Below, one piece after another: positions 42,724 to 51,199 of a stretch of DNA of 64,000 nucleotides (its first letter is position 1; each line of letters opens with the position of its first letter). Origin of the DNA: JAJVHZ01 sp041395385 (lineage in GTDB: Bacteria > Pseudomonadota > Gammaproteobacteria > JAJPIJ01); NCBI GenBank assembly GCA_041395385.1, contig JAWLAN010000019.1, positions 39,926-103,925 of the forward strand, read 5' to 3'. Below the pieces are notes generated by a model, which made no database searches, was not told the origin of the DNA, and worked only from the letters and a program-made list of their open reading frames with translations. A program made the translations under genes and the position numbers.

Positions 42724-43369
42724 CTCGTCCCCTCATGATCCTTGGCGGCCGGCATCGGACAATCCGTGCTCTTGCACGGTGCAGCAGTCGTCGCCTCTGA
42801 GTACCATAGGCCATGTGAGACGTGGAATCCAACCAGATGCCGAGACAGTTCGCGGAGACTCGGGCCACGGCATGCACGCGACGCAGGTTGTGGCGACGGA
42901 GGCCGTGGACATCCATGTCGTCTTCGACGAGCAAATGGCAAGTCCGCGGGCTCTGACGGTAGATTGCCGGGTGGCGCGGTATGCTACCGAGGACCGTTTA
43001 ATCACTGTCTCCTACTCTTGATCGGACACGCACCCCGATGCGGCTGCGCAACCAGTCAGACGAAGGAGACAGACAACGGCTACGTGCTGGAGCGCGGCGA
43101 AAAACCGATCAGGACGATCCCCACGGCCGACGAGCAATGCGCCGCGTGGTGCGCCTGTTACTTCCTGCTCGGCACCGGGCGCGCCTGATACCGCTAGCGA
43201 ACGCGTCTCTCGTATCCGCAACCGCAGACTGCTGCCGTTGCCCCTGTGCAGACCAAATCGACCGAAATGAGAAGAGGGATGCCGGCGGATTCCGCCTGCA
43301 CCCCTCTCCATACGTCGGCCTCACCCATCGCCGCGCGCGGCGATCGGTGATCACCGCTTGACGATGCCC
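42724..43369. other. Intergenic region, possible gene remnants
   Basis: No complete gene is seen. Two short frames look weakly protein-like: one ending at 43021 (HATQVVATEAVDIHVVFDEQ upstream of its stop) and one ending at 43188 (GYVLERGEKPIRTIPTADEQ). Neither has a good start, so they may be eroded fragments. A long palindrome lies at 43321-43350. Confidence 0.4.
43321..43350. terminator. Long palindrome downstream of the CMD-family gene
   Basis: TCACC-C-ATCGCCGCG pairs with CGCGGCGAT-C-GGTGA: a 30-base inverted repeat with one mismatched pair, 19 bases after the minus-strand gene's stop. No T-tract. Likely transcript end structure. Confidence 0.5.
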
Positions 43370-43915
43370 TCAGGCCGCGACGCTCAGATCGACCCTGGGA
43401 AAATCGATCTCGGTGCCGGCGATGAGGTTGACGTAGTTGGTCAGCACGTTGAGCGCGACGTGGGCGACGATCTCGACGATGAGGCCGTCGTCGATCCCCA
43501 GCTTCCGCAACGCCTCGAGCTCCGAGGGCGCGACATTGCCGCGATCGCGTGCCACGCGCTGCGCGAAGCCGAGGATCGCAGCGTCCTTCGCGTTGCTGGC
43601 GCTGCCGTGGCGCGCCTTGTTCAACTGCTCTTCGGTAACGCCCACGCCCTTGCCGATGGCGGTGTGCGCGCTCAGGCAATAGCCGCAGGCGTTCTGCTGC
43701 GCGACGGCCACGGCGATCAGCTCACGCTGCTGCGCGGACAGGCGCCCGCCCGCGAGTGCCTCGCCGAACTGCAGGTAGCCGTTGAGCGCCGCCGGTGCAT
43801 TGGCGAGCGTCGTAAAGAGATTCGGCAGCACGCCGAGCTTGCGCTTGACCTTGGCGAGGGTCTCGGCGGTGCGGGTGTCGGCCTTGGTCGGGTCGAGGGG
43901 TTTGATGTTGGGCAT
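43370..43915 (-). CDS. Carboxymuconolactone decarboxylase family protein (AhpD-like)
   Basis: This 181-residue protein has the AhpD-type redox CxxC in AVAQQNACGYCLSAHTAIGK, including the downstream His. It is typical of peroxidase-related proteins rather than true decarboxylases. AAAGGAG precedes the ATG at 43915. The next gene, an AraC-type regulator, is divergent with a 121-base gap, so it probably controls this one. It may act in peroxide or reactive-carbonyl defence. Confidence 0.88.
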   Translation of the reverse strand: MPNIKPLDPTKADTRTAETLAKVKRKLGVLPNLFTTLANAPAALNGYLQFGEALAGGRLSAQQRELIAVAVAQQNACGYCLSAHTAIGKGVGVTEEQLNKARHGSASNAKDAAILGFAQRVARDRGNVAPSELEALRKLGIDDGLIVEIVAHVALNVLTNYVNLIAGTEIDFPRVDLSVAA

Positions 43916-44036
43916 GACGGCTCCTTTCGTGGTGGTGGTGGACGGTGAAACGCCTTGGACAAGTGCGGCCAACTTGACAGGCGGGCGTGCACTGTAGGCA
44001 TCATGTCGTCTCAATCGTGATACCAGGAGTATCGCC

Positions 44037-44966
44037 ATGCAGGATCGACTGGCCGCCTTGCTCAACCGTTTCGAGCTGCGCGCGCGGGTCTTTCAGACCG
44101 GGGCGCTCTGCCAGGCAGTGCGCTTCGACGCTACCGAGGGTGTAGGGCACATTCACGTGCTTCGCCGCGGCGCGCTGAAGCTCGTCACCGCGGGCGCCCG
44201 CCCGCGAACGCTGGCCGAACCCAGTCTCATCTTCTACACGCGGCCGTTCACGCACCGGCTGCTGCCGCAGGGCCCGGAGGGCGTCGATCTGGTCTGCGCG
44301 ACGGTGGAGTTCGGGGCGTTGATGCACAATCCATTGACGCAGGCCGTGCCGCCGATGGTCGTCCTGCCGCTGTCCCAACAGGGCACATTGTCGGACGCCT
44401 TGCACCTGCTGTTCCGCGAGGCCGCTGCGATCCACTGCGGACGCCAGGCCGTGCTCGATCGGCTGAGCGAGGTCGTGATCGTGCTGCTGCTGCGTCACCT
44501 GATGGATCAGAACCTGGTGAGCTCGGGATTGCTGGCCGGCCTGGCCGATCCGCGGCTGGCGAAGGCGATCAACGCCATGCATGCGCACCCGGCGCGGCCG
44601 TGGACGCTCGATGATCTCGCGCGCGAGGCGGGGATGTCGCGCGCGCGCTTCGCGCTTCGCTTTCGCAGCACCGTGGGGCAGACCTCCGGCAAGTACCTGA
44701 GCGACTGGCGTATCAGTCTGGCGCAGTCGCTGCTGCGCAAGGGCAAGCCGGTGAAGGTGGTCGCGAGCGAGGTGGGCTACGAAAGCGCATCCGCGCTGGC
44801 GCGCGCGTTCACCGGCAGGTTGCGGATCACGCCGACCACGTGGGCGAAGCGGGAAGCGGCCGCCGGAGAGAGCGGGCGAAAGATGCCACCCGGCAGAGGT
44901 GGGGGCGAAGACTCACGGCGCGGCGCTAGGGCCCGCCGGGCGGCGAAGGCGGCGCGGACGAATTGA
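44037..44966 (+). CDS. AraC-family transcriptional regulator
   Basis: This 309-residue regulator has an N-terminal cupin_6-type domain (VGHIHVLRRGALKLV, PSLIFYTRPFTHRLLP) and a C-terminal double helix-turn-helix (WTLDDLAREAGMSRARFALR, then VKVVASEVGYESASALARAF). Regulators of this kind often control adjacent oxidoreductase genes in response to small molecules. Its tail after the HTH is unusually long and basic (RGGGEDSRRGARARRAAKAA). Confidence 0.9.
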   Translation: MQDRLAALLNRFELRARVFQTGALCQAVRFDATEGVGHIHVLRRGALKLVTAGARPRTLAEPSLIFYTRPFTHRLLPQGPEGVDLVCATVEFGALMHNPLTQAVPPMVVLPLSQQGTLSDALHLLFREAAAIHCGRQAVLDRLSEVVIVLLLRHLMDQNLVSSGLLAGLADPRLAKAINAMHAHPARPWTLDDLAREAGMSRARFALRFRSTVGQTSGKYLSDWRISLAQSLLRKGKPVKVVASEVGYESASALARAFTGRLRITPTTWAKREAAAGESGRKMPPGRGGGEDSRRGARARRAAKAARTN

Positions 44967-44982
44967 GTCTGCAGCGAGTGGA

Positions 44983-45228
44983 TCAGGATGGCCGCAGCTC
45001 GAACACCGGTCGCTCCGGATGGCCGAGGCGATACACGTAATGCCCGTCCTCGATCCGATACAGCGGTTGCGTCGCGATCATGGTCTCGTAGATGAAGCGC
45101 CCGCATATTTCATAGACAGGGCGCGGTGAAGTCTCCGGGTGAAAGACATGCGTGCCGCGGATCTCGTACTCGCGCGCGCCTGTGTCCAGGCTGCACAGTT
45201 TCATGCCGTCGTAGCGGTTATTTTTCAT
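44983..45228 (-). CDS. Small repeat-containing protein
   Basis: This 81-residue product has three imperfect repeats of a strand pattern ending in a Tyr or Phe: EYEIRGTHVFHP, PVYEICGRFIYE and PLYRIEDGHYVYRLGHPERP. It resembles a family of small beta-repeat proteins (four-fold beta-flower type) of unknown function. GGGGGGAA precedes the ATG by five bases. It faces the AraC gene convergently. Confidence 0.65.
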   Translation of the reverse strand: MKNNRYDGMKLCSLDTGAREYEIRGTHVFHPETSPRPVYEICGRFIYETMIATQPLYRIEDGHYVYRLGHPERPVFELRPS

Positions 45229-45663
45229 GCGTTCCCCCCTGTGGCCCGGATCGTAAGAGGCGGGTCGGACGATTGCTGTTTGATTGCTCCGCGTTATTTC
45301 TCGCTGACGCGAGCAGGCGCTGCGCTTGCGGCGCCGACATTTTAGCGTTGCCTCGCGGTGCTCGGACAGCGTTGCGAGCAGGCTGCGCCATGCGGATTTT
45401 GAATGCCGCGGGTTATGAAGGCCTTGGCGCGCATATTTGCGGGATCGCATGTTATGAGCGCTCCAAGGCGGCGATTTGACGCCTGCGGGGCGAGAGCCCT
45501 GAATCCGGCCCTCGGCGGGGCGTGCGTACAAGTCAAACGTAGCTGCCTGATTGAACGGCACAAACGACGGGAGCCGCCGGCGATCGCGACGCGCCGATCG
45601 GGACGGCCCTGACTGGTATGCAACTTGCTCCGCCAGTGATACTTCCCTGCGACTGGGTGCGCC
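45229..45663. other. Divergent intergenic region
   Basis: Between the small repeat protein and the hybrid kinase there is no gene I can support. The stretch is moderately AT-rich near 45270-45350, suitable for promoters, but no clear -35/-10 pair is evident. Confidence 0.4.
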
Positions 45664-48156
45664 GTGTTGCCCGAGATCACTCCCCTGAACACCGCCGACC
45701 CGACCCGTGGCGAGGAGCCGCTCCGCGGACCGCGCGCGCTGTCGCTTGCCGACGCCCCGGAGCGCGCGCGCCAGGACCAGGATCTCCTGCACAAGCTTTC
45801 GCGGCAGGTCCCGGGGGTCATCTACCAGTTCCGGCTGTACCCGGACGGGCGCTCCTGTTTCCCTTACGCCAGCGAGGCCATCCGCGAGATCTACGAAGTC
45901 ACGCCGGAGCAGGTGCGCGAGGACGCCTCCGCGGTCTACGCCCTGCTGCACCCGGACGACTACGCCGGCGTGGTCGCTTCGATACAGGAATCGGCATCCA
46001 GACTGACGCCCTGGCAGTACGAGTACCGGGTCATTCTTCCGAGGCAGGGCACACGCTGGCGCCGCGGCGATGCGCGTCCCGAACGGCTCGATGACGGCAG
46101 CGTGCTGTGGCACGGCTTCATCACCGACATCACGGATCAGAAGAACGTCGAGCAGGAGCTGCGTGACAGCCAGACGCGGTATCGCCTGGTTCTCGAGGCG
46201 ACGCACGATCACATGTGGGTATGGGACATCGCCACGGACAGGATGCAATGGCCCGGTAGCGCCAGAGACGCCTCGGCCCTGGCCGCCGCGGAACTCGATA
46301 CCCATGCCGCGTTTCGCCATCGCATTCATCCCGAGGATCGCGCTGGCTACGATGCGTCCATCAAATCGGCCCTCGTCGGCGGTGAGGACGGCTGGGAGTG
46401 TGAGTTTCGCCTTCGCCGCGCCGACGGGACGTACGACTGGGTGCATGGCCGCGGTCGCGTGGTGCGCGACGAACAGGGCAGGGTGGCGCAGATGATCGGC
46501 GCCACCGTCGACATCAGCGGCCGCAAGCATACCGAGGAGGCGCTGCGCGAGCGCGAGCAACGCTGGCTGCTGGCGTTGGAAGGGTCCAACACCGGGGCAT
46601 GGGACTGGGACGTCCCGAGCGCAACGGTGATCTATGCCAGGCGCTGGAAGCACATCCTCGGCTACGCGGAGGACGAGGTCGGCAACACGCTCGAGGATTG
46701 GGAGCGGCTGGTGCATCCGGACGACCTGGATGCCGCGCGGCGCGCCGTCGAGGCGATTGCCAGTGGCCAGACCAGCGAGTATCAAACCGAACACCGCCTG
46801 CTCTGCCGGGACGGAAGCTGGAAATGGACCGCGGACCGCGGCACCACCATCGAGCGCCTGCCGGACGGCAGGCCCAAGCGCGTCGTCGGCGCCCTCATCG
46901 ACATCTCCGATCGCAAGCAGGCCGAGGCCGATCGCGCCCAGCTCCACGCGCAGCTCATGCAATCGCAGAAGATGGAGGCGATCGGACAGTTGACGGGCGG
47001 TATCGCCCATGACTTCAACAACATCCTGGGCATCATCATGGGCAACGTCGATCTCGCGATGATGCAGGCGAGATCCGATCACGGCGCATCCGTCATCGAG
47101 TATCTCGCGGGCATACAGGAGGCGGGAGAACGCGCGCGCGACCTCGTGAAGAAGATGCTCGTCTTCAGCCGCCGCCGTGGGGACTCGGATGCAAAGCCGA
47201 TCGCGCTGCAAGCGATAGTCAACGAGGTGAAGACGATCCTGGCGCGGACCTTCCCGTCCGGGATCCAGATCGCCGAGCACGTCGACCCGGACGCACCTCC
47301 GGTGCGCATCGACCCGACCGACATACACCAGGCGTTGCTCAATCTGGCGATCAACGCCCGCGACGCGATCGGCGAGCACGGCAGGATCGACGTGACGCTG
47401 CGGCACCGGCGCAAGACCGCCGAGGTCTGCAGTGCCTGCCGCGATGACGTCCGCGGGGAGTACGTCGAGCTCACCGTGTCGGACACCGGCGCCGGGATCG
47501 CTCCGGAGGACATGGCGCGGATCTTCGAGCCGTTCTTCACCACCAAGGAGATGGGCAAAGGCTCAGGCATGGGCCTGTCCATGGTGCACGGGATCGTGCA
47601 CAAGGCCGGCGGGCACATCCTGGTCGACACGGTTCCGGGCGCGGGCACCTCGGTGCGGATGCTGTTCGTCCCGGCGGCAGCGGACTCGGATGCCGAAGGG
47701 CCGCAGAAGGCGCGCCGGGCCCCCTTGCGCGCAGCGACCGGCCGCCGCGTGCTGCTGGTCGATGATGAACCGGCGTTGGCATCGATCCTGGCGAGGACGC
47801 TGGAGAACTCCGGCTATCGCGTCAAGGTCTTCACCGACAGCGCGGCGGCGTTGCAGGCCTTCCGTGCAGCCCCGGAGGAGTTCGACGTACTGGTGACCGA
47901 TCAGACGATGCCGGGACTGAGCGGCGACAAACTCGCCTGCGCCGTCATGGAAGAGAAGCCGGGCATCCCGGTCATCCTGTGCACGGGCTTCAGCAGCAAG
48001 GTCGACGAAGAGACGGCCATCGCCCTCGGCATCACGCGGTTTCTCTGCAAACCCGTGTCGACCATTCAGTTGATACAGGCCGTGCACCAGGCCCTGACGA
48101 CCGTGCCGGAGCAGAGCGCGGAGAGCGCCGCATCCGCGGCGGCGAAGACTTCCTGA
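45664..48156 (+). CDS. Hybrid sensor histidine kinase with three PAS domains
   Basis: This 830-residue, apparently cytoplasmic kinase has PAS/PAC modules around residues 45-165, 175-295 and 300-420 (the last two with DGTYDWVHGRGRVVRDEQG and DGSWKWTADRGTTIE). A HisKA domain follows with phosphoacceptor His near residue 448 in GGIAHDFNNILG, then HATPase_c with LLNLAINARDAI, DTGAGI and GKGSGMGLSM, and a C-terminal receiver with VDDEPA, Asp in LVTDQTMPGLSG and Lys in FLCKP. No response regulator follows, so it passes phosphate to a remote partner. Starts at GTG 45664 or TTG 45667. Confidence 0.92.
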   Translation: MLPEITPLNTADPTRGEEPLRGPRALSLADAPERARQDQDLLHKLSRQVPGVIYQFRLYPDGRSCFPYASEAIREIYEVTPEQVREDASAVYALLHPDDYAGVVASIQESASRLTPWQYEYRVILPRQGTRWRRGDARPERLDDGSVLWHGFITDITDQKNVEQELRDSQTRYRLVLEATHDHMWVWDIATDRMQWPGSARDASALAAAELDTHAAFRHRIHPEDRAGYDASIKSALVGGEDGWECEFRLRRADGTYDWVHGRGRVVRDEQGRVAQMIGATVDISGRKHTEEALREREQRWLLALEGSNTGAWDWDVPSATVIYARRWKHILGYAEDEVGNTLEDWERLVHPDDLDAARRAVEAIASGQTSEYQTEHRLLCRDGSWKWTADRGTTIERLPDGRPKRVVGALIDISDRKQAEADRAQLHAQLMQSQKMEAIGQLTGGIAHDFNNILGIIMGNVDLAMMQARSDHGASVIEYLAGIQEAGERARDLVKKMLVFSRRRGDSDAKPIALQAIVNEVKTILARTFPSGIQIAEHVDPDAPPVRIDPTDIHQALLNLAINARDAIGEHGRIDVTLRHRRKTAEVCSACRDDVRGEYVELTVSDTGAGIAPEDMARIFEPFFTTKEMGKGSGMGLSMVHGIVHKAGGHILVDTVPGAGTSVRMLFVPAAADSDAEGPQKARRAPLRAATGRRVLLVDDEPALASILARTLENSGYRVKVFTDSAAALQAFRAAPEEFDVLVTDQTMPGLSGDKLACAVMEEKPGIPVILCTGFSSKVDEETAIALGITRFLCKPVSTIQLIQAVHQALTTVPEQSAESAASAAAKTS

Positions 48157-48401
48157 CCGCACGGTCTCCACAACCCACGACTGCACCGCGAAGCGCGGTT
48201 CCGATCTCCGTGCCCGATGTCGCTGGCCGCGTGCGGGCATGCATCGATGGTGCACGGCGTTGCGGCCCCATATCCCCGCAGACCCTGTCGGCGCGATTGA
48301 ACTCCCCAGTGCGCTGACACTCTCTCGAGGCATGCATCGTCGTTGGGCTGGGGAGCGACCCGTGCCCGGATGCGTGATGTATCGCCAATTCTAAAAAGTG
48401 C

Positions 48402-49649
48402 ATGTATGCTATTGACCGGCTGATGAGATTCTATTGGACGGAAACCCGGGCCCTGCTGGTGCTGCTGATGGCGGCGCCGGGGGTGGCTTTCGCTGAGCCG
48501 GACATCCGGCCTTATCTGCATTTCCACTACGGCAAGGCCCTCTACACGCAGCCCGACGACACTCCCGGGCTCGAACTGGAGTCTCCCTCCGAAGAGCCGG
48601 CGCTGGGAACGGGTTTCGGCGTCGAGTTCGGACGCCACTGGGCGTTCGAGTATTCGCTGGATTACGTCAAGACCAATCTGCGCGAGGCCGATGGATCCAA
48701 GGCGGGCGATTACTCGACCGCGATCATGCTCGGACAGATCATGTACCGTCATCCGCTGTGGAACGATCGGCTGGTGCCTTTCGCGATGGCGGGCGGGGGC
48801 GTGGGGCTGGGTGAGTTCAGCGGGCGCGAGGACTTCACGTTCGACGGCGGCGGCAGCGATTACGACGCGCTGGGCGTGTTCGGCGGCGGTTTCGACTACT
48901 TCCTCGTGGACAACATCGCGCTCACGGCGCAGGCGAAGTACTACTTCGGGCTCGATCCGAGCGTGCGCCTCGGGGCGCAGCGGCCGGAGTTGTCGAACGA
49001 CCAGGTGGTGCTGAGCGGCGGTCTGCGTGTCTACCTCGACAGCCTCGGCGCGGGCGAGCGCGCGCGGGCCTCGCGATCCGACCCCGGCCGCGACAGCGAC
49101 GAGATGCGCGGCTACCTCGCGCTGCGGGCCGGCAAGGCCTACTTCACCGATCGGCACACGATCCCGGGGATCGCGATCGAACGCACCTCGGGTCCGCTCG
49201 GCAACGGCGCGCTGGGCGTGAACTTCAACCGCTATCTCGGCGCGGAGTTCGCCATCGAGCTCGCGCGCGCGCAGATCACCTCCAGCACGCTCGGAAGCGT
49301 CACCGGCTACCCGGTCTACACCGGCGCGATTTTAGGCCGGGCGCGCTATCCGATGTTCGACGATCGCTTCAGCCCCTACGTGCTCGCCGGCGGCGGTGTC
49401 GGCTTCGGCGAGACCGGCGATCGCGATCAGCCGTTCTCGGTGACCGGATTCGGCGGCGACAACGACATGTCCGGAGTGTTCGTGCTGGGCGGAGGTGCCG
49501 AGTACTTCATCCAGAAGAACGTGGCGGTGGGCCTCGAGGTGAAATACACCACGCTGTTTGAAACCGAGGTCACCGTCAGCGGGCAACCGGGCGAGCTCTC
49601 CCCCGATTACGTGTCGATCTCCGCGGGCCTGCGCATCTTCTACCCGTAG
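48402..49649 (+). CDS. Outer-membrane protein with two tandem beta-barrel domains
   Basis: This 415-residue protein has a signal peptide ending VAFA (near residue 31). The remainder is an internal duplication: each half is about 185 residues with the same order of blocks, e.g. FVEFGRHWAFEYS and VNFNRYLGAEFAIEL, PFAMAGGGVGLGEF and SPYVLAGGGVGFGET, and a conserved end (VVLSGGLRVYLD, YVSISAGLRIFYP). Both end in an aromatic, as OmpA-like barrels do. A single barrel is the norm for OmpW/OmpA-type proteins. No porin motor or lipoprotein partner is seen. Confidence 0.75.
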   Translation: MYAIDRLMRFYWTETRALLVLLMAAPGVAFAEPDIRPYLHFHYGKALYTQPDDTPGLELESPSEEPALGTGFGVEFGRHWAFEYSLDYVKTNLREADGSKAGDYSTAIMLGQIMYRHPLWNDRLVPFAMAGGGVGLGEFSGREDFTFDGGGSDYDALGVFGGGFDYFLVDNIALTAQAKYYFGLDPSVRLGAQRPELSNDQVVLSGGLRVYLDSLGAGERARASRSDPGRDSDEMRGYLALRAGKAYFTDRHTIPGIAIERTSGPLGNGALGVNFNRYLGAEFAIELARAQITSSTLGSVTGYPVYTGAILGRARYPMFDDRFSPYVLAGGGVGFGETGDRDQPFSVTGFGGDNDMSGVFVLGGGAEYFIQKNVAVGLEVKYTTLFETEVTVSGQPGELSPDYVSISAGLRIFYP

Positions 49650-49713
49650 CCCATCTTCGCAGGAAGGTCTCCGACACCCTCCTGAGCAACGGAGTCAGTC
49701 ACCCGCCGTCGAT

Positions 49714-49983
49714 CTAACGGCGCCGAAACTGCGGCCGGACCGGCGGTCGTGCCAGCGGGTTCTCGTCCTTGTGCCGGAAGTTGATGCGAGCCTTGCTGAG
49801 ATCGTAGGGCGACATCTCGAGGCTCACCTTGTCGCCGGTGAGGATGCGGATCCTGTGCTTCTTCATCTTGCCGGCGACGTACGCCATCACGATGTGGCCG
49901 TTGTCCAGCTTTACGCGGAAGCGCGTGTCCGGAAGCACCTCGCTGACGGTCCCGTCCATTTCTATCATTGCCTCTTTTGCCAT
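49714..49983 (-). CDS. infA: Translation initiation factor IF-1
   Basis: This 89-residue OB-fold protein begins MAKEAMIEMDGTVSEVLPD and has the family core LDNGHIVMAYVAGKMKKHRIRI, VSLEMSPYDLSKARI. Normal IF-1 is about 72 residues; here the end is extended by a Pro/Arg-rich tail (RPPVRPQFRRR). The extended variant is known as an additional copy in some beta/gamma proteobacteria, so this may be a second infA rather than the main one. Upstream a cold-shock gene lies on the same strand. Confidence 0.9.
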   Translation of the reverse strand: MAKEAMIEMDGTVSEVLPDTRFRVKLDNGHIVMAYVAGKMKKHRIRILTGDKVSLEMSPYDLSKARINFRHKDENPLARPPVRPQFRRR

Positions 49984-50097
49984 AACGAGTGTCTCCGGCG
50001 CCGGACCGCATCGCGATCGGCGCTCTTAACCGTGGAAAAGCGCGGGTGAGCACGAGGGCAGCGGACGCCGCCCCCGCGCGAGGAACTGCAGCGGCTG

Positions 50098-50304
50098 TCA
50101 GACGGCCTTCAGATTTACGGCCGAGGACTTGCCGTTCTGTCCCTGCTCGACGTCGTAGGAGAGCTTCTGGTTCTCGGTGATGGTGCCGAGGCCGGCGCGC
50201 TCGACCGCCGAGATGTGCACGAAGACGTCCTTGGACTTGTCTTCGGGCTGAATGAAACCGTACCCCTTGGTGGCATTGAAGAACTTAACGGTACCGATAG
50301 GCAT
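50098..50304 (-). CDS. Cold-shock protein (CspA family)
   Basis: This 68-residue, single cold-shock domain has RNP1 as KGYGFIQPED and RNP2 as DVFVHISAVE. It binds single-stranded RNA and DNA. GGAGGCGCC precedes the ATG at 50304. The leader has a small stem-loop (GTCCC-GAA-GGGAC at 50384-50396) and a TTGATAAT element, possibly part of its promoter. It lies just upstream of the IF-1 gene on the same strand; both may be expressed together. Confidence 0.93.
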   Translation of the reverse strand: MPIGTVKFFNATKGYGFIQPEDKSKDVFVHISAVERAGLGTITENQKLSYDVEQGQNGKSSAVNLKAV

Positions 50305-51009
50305 ATGGCGCCTCCATCGACGGTCGCCGCGCACGAGAGTATGCGCGGCATCAAATTATCAATGGGAGAAAACCAGAGACCGCGTCCCGAAGGGACTGCT
50401 GCGGACTGACCCAATTCGAATTCGACCGTGCCACTATGCTGGCTGCGTGCGCAGTTGGCAAGCATTATGGATATCGCGTTCATCTTCGGGGTGCGACGTT
50501 CGCGGCGCCGTCGTGCGGCCGGTCTGCTCCCATGTCGCGTCTGCCTCGCCGATCCCTCCGGGCAACTCCGGTGCGCCGGTGCCATCCGCCCCGCCGACGA
50601 GGAGGCCGGGTGCGCGGCCAGGACCGCCGGCTGCGACGGCGCGATCCCTGCCGGCGATACGGACGCTCAGGATGCCTGAGGATCGTCCGCGGCCCGCGGC
50701 CCCGAACCTCCTTCCGCACCGCGAGATACGTCCGTTCGGGGCGACAGGGATCCGTCTGCCGTGACGGGTCGCGACGTCCTTCGTCAGGTTTCCGACGGGC
50801 CGGGCCGCGCGCACGCGCTCCCCACCTGGCGCCGCTCGCCCGGCAACTGCCCGTTTCTGTTCGTATTTCTGATTTCTCGACCGGCGGGCGACGAGGCGTA
50901 TTGCGCGCTCGTGAGCTCGTTTTGAGTAGGCACGCCGGCTGCATGTTCCTGCCCAGGAGCCGTGGCACTCACGGCGAAGTGTCAGACAGTAGTGCGGCAG
51001 AGGTGTGCG
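50305..51009. other. Large intergenic region
   Basis: This holds the leader of the cold-shock gene (minus strand) with its small stem-loop at 50384-50396. Otherwise the stretch is very GC-rich with no codon pattern I can defend. Confidence 0.4.
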
Positions 51010-51183
51010 ATGGTGCGGGCGGTGAGGCGGCGGATGGTGGCGAAGTTCCTGGCCGGCGTGGTGGCGCTGGCGCTCTATTTCATGGGCGCGTTCGACACCC
51101 CGCGGCTCGAGGACGCCGCGCAGGTGCACTACGCCGCCACGGCACCCGCTCCCTCCGGCGGCACCACGCCGACCGACGGCTGA
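51010..51183 (+). CDS. Possible small membrane protein
   Basis: The 57-codon frame begins MVRAVRRRMVAKFLAGVVAL, with one predicted membrane segment, followed by a soluble, Ala/Pro/Thr-rich tail. GAGG lies six bases before the ATG. It ends 16 bases before the convergent monooxygenase. Without homologues I can recognise, it remains tentative. Confidence 0.4.
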   Translation: MVRAVRRRMVAKFLAGVVALALYFMGAFDTPRLEDAAQVHYAATAPAPSGGTTPTDG

Positions 51184-51199
51184 GTCCCGCGCCGGTCCT

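Noticed and set aside
42554..43188. Two overlapping plus-strand frames in the gap after the NYN gene
   Set aside because: Each has only a short protein-like stretch, no start signal and overlaps antisense of a known gene; listed only as possible remnants.
44983..47406. Minus-strand open frame of 807 codons ending in the 81-residue protein
   Set aside because: Only the last 82 codons have a start with a ribosome site and protein-like composition; the rest is antisense to the histidine kinase.
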